This document shows, piece by piece, positions 1 to 5,400 of a DNA stretch of 11,395 nt (positions are counted from its first letter, which is position 1; every line of letters begins with the position of its first letter). The stretch comes from an uncultured Lachnospiraceae bacterium. Its GTDB lineage: Bacteria; Bacillota; Clostridia; Lachnospirales; Lachnospiraceae. The translations under genes and the position numbers were made by a program. The DNA is taken from the NCBI GenBank assembly GCA_910586095.1, contig CAJUHQ010000043.1:14298-25692 (forward strand), written 5' to 3'. The notes under the pieces were generated by a model. That model was not told the origin of the DNA and did no database searches. It saw only the letters and a program-made list of their open reading frames with translations.

Positions 1-16
1 AGAGAAGAGATCTTCA

Positions 17-39
17 AAGGCCCAAAAAGGCAGGGCCTT
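17..39 (+). other. Short hairpin upstream of purM
   Basis: A 7-bp perfect stem (AAGGCCC at 17-23, GGGCCTT at 33-39) encloses a 9-base loop. No T-run follows directly, so it is not a convincing terminator. It lies about 70 bases before the purM start and may be an intercistronic mRNA structure. The reading frames through 1-66 are open or end here, but none resembles a protein end that I recognise, so I call no upstream partial gene. Confidence 0.3.
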
Positions 40-111
40 AGAGGTAATAAGTTTTGCTTTATTGTAGTGATTTTGATGATGTGTGTGCATTGTGCACAGA
101 TAGGAGTGACT

Positions 112-1137
112 ATGGATTATAAGAAGGCAGGCGTCGATATTGAGGCAGGGTATCAGTCAGTAGAACTTATGAAAAAATATGTGCAAGAAACGATGAGACC
201 AGAGGTGCTTGGAGGCATCGGAGGATTCTCAGGGGCATTTTCCATAGAAAAATGCAAAAATATGGAACATCCTACCCTTGTATCTGGAACAGATGGAGTT
301 GGAACAAAGATTAAACTGGCGTTTTTGCTGGACAAGCATGACACAGTGGGGATTGATTGTGTGGCTATGTGTGTCAATGATATTGCATGTGCAGGTGCAG
401 AACCACTTTTCTTTTTAGATTATATTGCCTGTGGAAAGAACGAGCCAGAAAAGATTGCGACCATCGTAAAGGGAGTAGCTGAAGGCTGCAAGCGGTGTGG
501 CGCTGCGCTGATTGGTGGTGAGACAGCAGAGCATCCAGGACTAATGCCACAAGATGAGTATGATTTGGCAGGTTTTGCAGTAGGAGTGATTGATGAGAAG
601 GATTTAATCACAGGAAAAGAATTAAAAGCTGGAGATGTATTGATTGGCATTGCGTCAAGTGGTGTACACAGCAATGGATTTTCTTTGATTAGAAATGTGT
701 TTGAGATGACACGTGAAAGTTTAGATACATATTATGATGAGTTGGGAAAGACACTCGGAGAAGCATTGCTTGAACCTACGATTATTTATGTGAATTCTTT
801 AAAGCAGATCAAGGATGCAGGAGTGCGCGTAAAAGCATGCAGCCATATCACAGGAGGCGGATTTTATGAGAATGTTCCTAGAATGTTGCATGATGGTGTG
901 CAGGCTGTAATCAAAAAAGACAGTTATGAGATTCCTGCTATTTTTAAGTTATTGCAGAAAAAAGGATCAATTGATGAACATGTGATGTACAATACATACA
1001 ATATGGGGATCGGCATGATCGTGGCAGTTGACCCTACACAGGTAGACAAGACAAAAGAGGCAATACAGAAGGCAGGAGAAACTTGCTATGTCATTGGATC
1101 GATTGAGGATGGAGAAAAGGGAGTCATACTATGCTAA
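112..1137 (+). CDS. purM: Phosphoribosylformylglycinamidine cyclo-ligase (AIR synthetase)
   Basis: Catalyses ATP-dependent ring closure of FGAM to aminoimidazole ribotide (AIR), the fifth step of de novo purine synthesis, in the cytosol. The 341-residue product has the family's usual length. Visible PurM motifs are SGTDGVGTK (58-66, nucleotide-binding loop), VAMCVND (84-90), GGETAE (135-140), YDLAGFAVG (150-158), SSGVHSNGF (182-190), HITGGG (245-250) and YNMGIGM (296-302). I chose the ATG at 112 because AGGAG at 102-106 lies five bases before it and the protein then begins in the usual PurM way (MDYKKAGVDIEAG). The frame is open further upstream with a GTG at 67, but those 15 residues are Cys/Met/Val-rich and unlike the family. 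The last codons overlap purN by 7 bases, suggesting translational coupling in a pur operon. Confidence 0.97.
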   Translation: MDYKKAGVDIEAGYQSVELMKKYVQETMRPEVLGGIGGFSGAFSIEKCKNMEHPTLVSGTDGVGTKIKLAFLLDKHDTVGIDCVAMCVNDIACAGAEPLFFLDYIACGKNEPEKIATIVKGVAEGCKRCGAALIGGETAEHPGLMPQDEYDLAGFAVGVIDEKDLITGKELKAGDVLIGIASSGVHSNGFSLIRNVFEMTRESLDTYYDELGKTLGEALLEPTIIYVNSLKQIKDAGVRVKACSHITGGGFYENVPRMLHDGVQAVIKKDSYEIPAIFKLLQKKGSIDEHVMYNTYNMGIGMIVAVDPTQVDKTKEAIQKAGETCYVIGSIEDGEKGVILC

Positions 1138-1718
1138 AGATATGTGTGTGTGTTTCTGGTGGTGGTACGAATCTACAGGCAATTATAGATGCAATAGAAA
1201 GTGGTAAGATTACCAACACTCAAATTGTGCGAGTTATTAGCAACAATAAGGGAGCCTATGCACTTGAGCGAGCGACAGACAAAGGGATCAACGCTGTAGC
1301 AGTTTCGCCGAAAGATTATGAAGATCGTGAATCGTTTAACAAAGCTTTCTTGGCATGTGTGGATGAAGTAGCCCCCGATTTAGTAGTTTTGGCTGGCTTT
1401 TTGGTGGTATTACCTCCTATGATGATTCAGAAATACACAGGACGTATTATCAATATTCACCCGTCGCTCATTCCCTCTTTTTGTGGAAAAGGGTATTATG
1501 GACTTAAAGTACATGAGGCTGTTCTTGCAAGGGGTGTGAAAGTGACAGGTGCTACTGTACACTATGTAGATGAAGGAACCGATACAGGCCCTATTCTTTT
1601 GCAAAAGGCGGTGGAGGTGCTTCCAGATGATACGCCCAAGGCGCTTCAACAGCGAGTGATGGAACAGGCAGAATGGCAGATTTTGCCGCAGGCAATCAAC
1701 ATGATAGCAAATACATAA
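1131..1718 (+). CDS. purN: Phosphoribosylglycinamide formyltransferase (GART)
   Basis: Transfers the formyl group of 10-formyl-tetrahydrofolate to GAR, giving FGAR (third step of purine synthesis). The 195 residues match the short folate-dependent PurN type. Visible are the N-terminal phosphate-binding loop SGGGTNLQA (9-17), the NIHPSLIP motif with N108 and H110, H144 in ATVHYV, and D151 in GTDTGP. By alignment from memory, N108, H110 and D151 correspond to E. coli catalytic N106, H108 and D144. The segment after the catalytic Asn/His (SFCGKGYYG) is the form I know from Clostridia rather than the shorter proteobacterial one. The start codon lies inside the last codons of purM, so translation is probably coupled. 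purD follows after 42 bases. Confidence 0.97.
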   Translation: MLKICVCVSGGGTNLQAIIDAIESGKITNTQIVRVISNNKGAYALERATDKGINAVAVSPKDYEDRESFNKAFLACVDEVAPDLVVLAGFLVVLPPMMIQKYTGRIINIHPSLIPSFCGKGYYGLKVHEAVLARGVKVTGATVHYVDEGTDTGPILLQKAVEVLPDDTPKALQQRVMEQAEWQILPQAINMIANT

Positions 1719-1760
1719 TATGAGTCAAAAGTGGTGCAAGCAAAGAAAGGAATATAGGCA

Positions 1761-3035
1761 ATGGACGTTTTAATTGTTGGAAGTGGTGGCAGAGAACATG
1801 CCATTGCGGCTAGTGTGGCAAAGAGCTCAAAAGTTAATAAGATATATTGTGCTCCTGGAAATGCTGGAATAGGTCAAATTGCAGAGTGTGTTGACATTGG
1901 TGCAATGGAGTTTGATAGGCTGGCAGCATTTGCAAAAGAAAAAGCAATTGGACTTACAATTGTTGGTATGGATGATCCATTAGTGGGTGGCATTGTAGAT
2001 GTATTTGAGGCAGAAGGATTGCGAGTATTTGGACCACGCAAAAATGCAGCAATCTTGGAAGGGTCAAAAGCTTTTTCAAAGGATTTAATGAAAAAGTACC
2101 ATATTCCGACGGCAGCATATGAGAATTTTGACGATGCCAATAAGGCATTGGCATATTTAGAGACAGCATCTTTTCCAATTGTGTTGAAGGCTGATGGTTT
2201 GGCACTCGGAAAAGGAGTTTTGATATGCAATACAGTTGAGGAGGCCAAACAGGGTGTACAGTCCATTATGCTAGATAAGCAGTTTGGTGCTGCGGGAAAC
2301 TGCATGGTGATAGAAGAATTTATGACAGGTCGTGAGGTGTCTGTACTCTCTTATGTAGATGGGAAAACCATTAAAACTATGACAAGTGCTCAGGATCATA
2401 AGCGGGCAAAAGATGGGGATCAGGGACTCAATACAGGTGGGATGGGAACGTTTTCACCCAGTCCGTTTTATACACCTGAAATTGATGCATTTTGTCAGGA
2501 ACATATCTACCAACCCACAGTCGATGCAATGGCAGCGGAGGGAAGACCATTTCAAGGCATTATCTTTTTTGGATTAATGTTGACACAAAATGGTCCCAAA
2601 GTATTAGAATACAATGCGCGGTTTGGAGATCCAGAAGCGCAAGTGGTTCTTCCACGTATGAAGAACGATATTATTGAGGTGATGGAAGCGTGCATCGATG
2701 GCAGGCTTGATGAGATTGACTTGCAATTTGAAAAAAATGCTGCTGTTTGTGTAGTCCTTGCAAGTGATGGGTATCCAGTGAAATATGAAAAAGGATTTGA
2801 AATCCACGGCTTAGAGCATTTTGAGAATAAAGAGGGATACTACTGTTTTCATGCGGGAACAAAACTTGATGCCAATAATAAATTTGTGACAAATGGTGGT
2901 CGTGTATTAGGAGTGACGGCAAAGGGAGCAGATTTAAAACAAGCACGTGAAAATGCCTATTTGGCAACTGAGTGGATTGAGTTTGACAACAAGTATATGC
3001 GCCATGATATTGGCAGTGCAATTTTGGAGCAATAG
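1761..3035 (+). CDS. purD: Phosphoribosylamine--glycine ligase (GAR synthetase)
   Basis: ATP-grasp ligase joining phosphoribosylamine to glycine to form GAR (second step of purine synthesis). The 424 residues are full length. Motifs: GSGGREHA at 7-14 (N-terminal Rossmann-like domain), APGNAG at 31-36, the ATP-grasp loop GLALGKGV at 146-153, EEF at 185-187, GGMGTFSP at 226-233 and the metal/ATP site ARFGDPE at 286-292, followed by the usual C-terminal domain (about 325-424). AAAGGA at 1746-1751 serves as Shine-Dalgarno, with about nine bases to the ATG. It is the last purine gene of the run. purH is not between purN and purD, so it must be elsewhere if present. No hairpin terminator is visible after the stop. 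Confidence 0.97.
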   Translation: MDVLIVGSGGREHAIAASVAKSSKVNKIYCAPGNAGIGQIAECVDIGAMEFDRLAAFAKEKAIGLTIVGMDDPLVGGIVDVFEAEGLRVFGPRKNAAILEGSKAFSKDLMKKYHIPTAAYENFDDANKALAYLETASFPIVLKADGLALGKGVLICNTVEEAKQGVQSIMLDKQFGAAGNCMVIEEFMTGREVSVLSYVDGKTIKTMTSAQDHKRAKDGDQGLNTGGMGTFSPSPFYTPEIDAFCQEHIYQPTVDAMAAEGRPFQGIIFFGLMLTQNGPKVLEYNARFGDPEAQVVLPRMKNDIIEVMEACIDGRLDEIDLQFEKNAAVCVVLASDGYPVKYEKGFEIHGLEHFENKEGYYCFHAGTKLDANNKFVTNGGRVLGVTAKGADLKQARENAYLATEWIEFDNKYMRHDIGSAILEQ

Positions 3036-3060
3036 AGGAAAGAAAGAATTAACCTACATG

Positions 3061-3089
3061 TTGTGAAGAGATGGGAATGGTAGTTTAGT
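3061..3089 (+). promoter_or_regulatory. Weak candidate promoter for the SH3b membrane protein
   Basis: TTGTGA (3061-3066) and TTTAGT (3084-3089) are separated by 17 bases. Each matches the sigma-A hexamers at four of six positions. It sits in the 99-base gap after purD, which shows no terminator, so read-through from the pur operon is an equal possibility. Confidence 0.25.
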
Positions 3090-3134
3090 AGCCGGTTTCT
3101 TGCAACTTTTGAGAAATCAATGAGGAGAATGAAA

Positions 3135-4751
3135 ATGAAAGGAAACAGAAGAAACAAGATAAAACACACATTAGCAGCAATAGTGTTTAGTATGGTTATG
3201 TGTGTGGGCATCACTTGTTTTGCCGACGAGGTTGCCGTAAAGGCAGAGAGTGCCAAAATTAGAGCAACTGCAGATCCTTCGAGTGAACAGGTGGGAAGCA
3301 CACATAGGGGGAAAAAAGTTGATATTATTAGTCAAACAACAGGAACAGATGGAAAGGTTTGGTACCAAGTTTATGTAGATGCCAATACCAAAGGATATAT
3401 TCGATCAGATTTAGTTGAAACGCCAAGTGGAACGATTCCAACGACATCTACAGCAGCGCCGGCAGATCAGACTACAACTACGGCGACGCCAACAGAAGCA
3501 AAACAAGGGACTGTCAAAACAAATTCGCGAATCAGAGAGGGGGCTTCCACTAATCATGGGATAGTGGCGTCTGTCAATCCAGGTATTGTTTTGACTATAA
3601 CAGGTGAGACAACTGGTAGTGACGGAAAGAAATGGTATCAAGTATCTTTTAAACACAATGAGAAGGATGTCACAGGTTTTATTCGTGCAGATCTTGTGAC
3701 TTTTGACAATGTGCAGAACCCACCCGCAGAATCGAATATTACAGGTACTGGGGAGGGAGAAGGAGGCGGTGAACCTTCTACAGAGCCTTCAACAGAGGCG
3801 CCGCCCGCAGAAGAACCACCACAGGAGCAACAGCCAGCACCTCCTGCGAATGATACACAAAATATCGAGTTGATGAATGTGGAGGAGACTCCGGCCTATA
3901 TTATGCCAGAGTTTAAGGAAGCATATTTAATTTGGAATGAACAAAAGATTAATGCATACAAGAATGGTGACTTTTATATTTTCTATGCACGCAAGCAAAC
4001 TGGAGAGGAAGGCTGGTATTTGTTTGATGCAAAAACAGGAGTGTATCAACGATATGCCTATTCGGTTCCTGATGCGACAGTACCTACTGGAAACGGTGGA
4101 GGAGTTGGAATGGTTCCACTTATTGTTTTAGTGGTTATCATCATTGTTTTGATTGCGATAGTGGGACTTTTAGCCTTGAAATTGAGAGAATATAGAGGTT
4201 ATGATGAGTACGAAGATGACGAGGATGAGGATGATGAAGACGACGAAGATGAGGATATGGAAGATCTAGAGGATTTAGAGGAGGATGATCCAAAGCCTGT
4301 AAGACGTCCCCAACCGCGTCCCAATGGCGGGGCACCGCAAACATCTGCAAGACGTCCCCAACCACAATCAAATGGAGCAGGTCAGCCTACAAGGCGTCCA
4401 GCTACAGCAGAAGGCCAGCCTGCAAGACGTCCCCAACCACAGTCAAATGGAGCAGCAGGCCAGCCCGCAAGGCGCCCCCAACCACAATCAAATGGAGCAG
4501 GTCAGCCTGCAAGACGTCCACAATCGCCTACTGGTGAAAGCGTTGGTAGACAGCAAGGGCAAAGGCCATCTGGCGGGCAGGGAAATATGCCTGCTCAGAA
4601 CAGAAGAGGAACTCCAAATGAACGTCCTGGTGGATATCAGGCACCGAGACGTCCACAGTATCAAAATGAAGGCGGACAATCTCAAAAGGGATATAAAGCG
4701 AAAAATATGTTGGAGAATCAAGAGGAAGATATGGATTTTATGGATCTGTAG
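3135..4751 (+). CDS. Membrane-anchored SH3b-domain protein with charged, repetitive cytoplasmic tail
   Basis: A 538-residue protein of unknown specific function. From the start at 3135: a signal peptide (basic KGNRRNKIKH, hydrophobic core about 12-28, likely cleavage after CFA at 30); two bacterial SH3-like domains at about 33-95 and 126-188, both with a G-DGK-WYQV segment and a closing GYIR/GFIR-(S/A)DLV; a Thr/Ala linker between them; a Gly/Glu/Pro-rich linker (about 200-240); a Trp/Tyr-rich segment (about 255-310, with FYIFYARK and EEGWYLFD); one transmembrane helix (about 328-349); an acidic run (about 356-385); Arg-Pro-Gln repeats (about 390-465); and an acidic end. SH3b domains usually bind peptidoglycan or wall peptides, so I infer a type I protein linking envelope and cytoplasm. 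The ATG at 3135 is preferred over in-frame ATGs at 3120 and 3129 because AGGAG (3123-3127) lies seven bases before it. A terminator follows. Confidence 0.85.
   Translation: MKGNRRNKIKHTLAAIVFSMVMCVGITCFADEVAVKAESAKIRATADPSSEQVGSTHRGKKVDIISQTTGTDGKVWYQVYVDANTKGYIRSDLVETPSGTIPTTSTAAPADQTTTTATPTEAKQGTVKTNSRIREGASTNHGIVASVNPGIVLTITGETTGSDGKKWYQVSFKHNEKDVTGFIRADLVTFDNVQNPPAESNITGTGEGEGGGEPSTEPSTEAPPAEEPPQEQQPAPPANDTQNIELMNVEETPAYIMPEFKEAYLIWNEQKINAYKNGDFYIFYARKQTGEEGWYLFDAKTGVYQRYAYSVPDATVPTGNGGGVGMVPLIVLVVIIIVLIAIVGLLALKLREYRGYDEYEDDEDEDDEDDEDEDMEDLEDLEEDDPKPVRRPQPRPNGGAPQTSARRPQPQSNGAGQPTRRPATAEGQPARRPQPQSNGAAGQPARRPQPQSNGAGQPARRPQSPTGESVGRQQGQRPSGGQGNMPAQNRRGTPNERPGGYQAPRRPQYQNEGGQSQKGYKAKNMLENQEEDMDFMDL
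4201..4290 (+). repeat. Low-complexity GAN-codon tract encoding an acidic block
   Basis: About 90 bases of nearly uninterrupted GAT/GAC/GAA/GAG codons encode Asp/Glu with a few Met, Leu and Tyr, just after the membrane helix of the SH3b protein. The codons are mixed rather than one repeated triplet, which argues for selection on charge rather than simple slippage. Confidence 0.85.
4302..4520 (+). repeat. Degenerate in-frame tandem repeat (RRPQPQSNGAGQPA units)
   Basis: Units start at 4302, 4350, 4392, 4425, 4470 and 4512, with lengths of 48, 42, 33, 45 and 42 bases before the last partial copy. Each begins RRP. The best copies (4350, 4425, 4470) read RRPQPQSNGA(A)GQP(A/T) and share long near-identical DNA such as CCCCAACCACAATC. 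All lengths are multiples of three, so copy changes keep the frame. The encoded tail is basic and rich in Pro, Gln and Gly, hence probably disordered. Confidence 0.9.
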
Positions 4752-4757
4752 AAGTAC

Positions 4758-4799
4758 AAGGGCTTATCTGGCGGTACAAATACCAGGTAAGCCTTTTCT
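4758..4799 (+). terminator. Rho-independent terminator after the SH3b protein gene
   Basis: An 11-bp stem (GGCTTATCTGG at 4761-4771 with CCAGGTAAGCC at 4783-4793, one G-U pair) has an 11-base loop and is followed by TTTTCT. The stem can be extended by A-U and G-U pairs into the T-run. It lies ten bases after the stop codon and separates this gene from the GntR-clpC unit. Confidence 0.88.
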
Positions 4800-4912
4800 A
4801 ATAACTTAAGAAGTTTAATTATTTATAATAAGAGGAGTACGCAGGGAATTTTTAGGTTTTCAATTGATTCAAGTAGTAGCTTCTTTTGATAAATTAAAAA
4901 AGTATAACGCTC

Positions 4913-4941
4913 TTGTATACAGTAGGGCATTGTGCTACAAT
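4913..4941 (+). promoter_or_regulatory. Extended -10 promoter of the GntR-clpC unit
   Basis: TTGTAT (4913-4918) and TACAAT (4936-4941) are spaced by exactly 17 bases, and TGC directly before the -10 gives an extended -10 element. The gene start is 41 bases downstream. The two boxes also carry an inverted repeat, TTGTA (4913-4917) and TACAA (4936-4940), and TGTATACA at 4914-4921 is an 8-bp palindrome. Either could be an operator for autoregulation by the GntR protein encoded next; that part is inference. Confidence 0.75.
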
Positions 4942-4982
4942 ATATATAACAACTGGTTACCCTTTAAGGAGCGTGGAAATTT

Positions 4983-5360
4983 ATGTATATAGAGATTGAT
5001 TTTAATAGTGAGGAAGCCCTTTATCTACAGCTACGCAACCAGATTATTATCGGGATAGCTACGTCTCAGTATCAGGAAGGGGATACACTTCCATCGGTAA
5101 GGCAGCTTGCAGATACAATTGGTATCAATATGCATACTGTCAATAAAGCATATTCTGTGTTGAAACAGGAGGGTTTTGTAAAGCTAGACAGAAGAAAAGG
5201 TGCAGTCATAGCAGTTGATATAGATAAGATGCAAGCTATAGAAGATTTGAAACGTCAGATGCAGGTGCTTCTCGCGAAAAGTAGCTGTAAGCGCGTGTCG
5301 CGAGAGGAAGTTCATGCGCTGATTGATGAAATTTATGAGAGTTATGAAACAGAGTTTTAA
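4983..5360 (+). CDS. GntR-family transcriptional regulator, YtrA-type short form
   Basis: A 125-residue DNA-binding protein. A GntR winged helix-turn-helix spans about 10-78, with the hallmark TLPSVRQLADTIGIN (35-49), a recognition helix near 48-61 (MHTVNKAYSVLKQEG) and a wing at LDRRKGAVIA. Only two short helices follow (about 82-125), with no FCD, UTRA or aminotransferase domain. This short form is the YtrA subfamily, most often linked to ABC transporter genes; none is visible in this window. The Shine-Dalgarno AAGGAG (4966-4971) is about 11 bases from the ATG, slightly long. clpC starts 40 bases after the stop with no terminator between, so the two are probably one transcript, and the regulator may control clpC. 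Its ligand cannot be told from sequence. Confidence 0.93.
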   Translation: MYIEIDFNSEEALYLQLRNQIIIGIATSQYQEGDTLPSVRQLADTIGINMHTVNKAYSVLKQEGFVKLDRRKGAVIAVDIDKMQAIEDLKRQMQVLLAKSSCKRVSREEVHALIDEIYESYETEF

Positions 5361-5400
5361 TTTTTTATGAGTGGAAATAGGATATGGAGGCATAGAAGAA

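Noticed and set aside
1..66. Possible 3' end of an upstream pur gene
   Set aside because: Two frames end here (stops at 39-41 and 65-67), but neither C-terminal peptide matches a PurE, PurC or PurF ending that I recognise.
67..111. GTG-initiated extension of purM by 15 residues
   Set aside because: No Shine-Dalgarno site precedes the GTG and the added residues do not resemble PurM, whereas the ATG at 112 has AGGAG at good spacing.
1874..2305. Antisense ORF of 143 codons inside purD
   Set aside because: It is fully covered by a confidently identified gene, has no ribosome site, and its composition is that of a reverse-strand shadow.
4324..4809. Long + strand open frame (about 161 codons) overlapping the 3' part of the SH3b gene in another frame
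   Set aside because: It arises from the repetitive composition of the tail-coding region, has no Shine-Dalgarno site, and runs through the terminator hairpin after the real stop.
5371..5400. GTG-initiated 10-residue extension of clpC
   Set aside because: The GGAGG site lies inside this stretch and serves the ATG at 5401, which gives the family-typical N-terminus.
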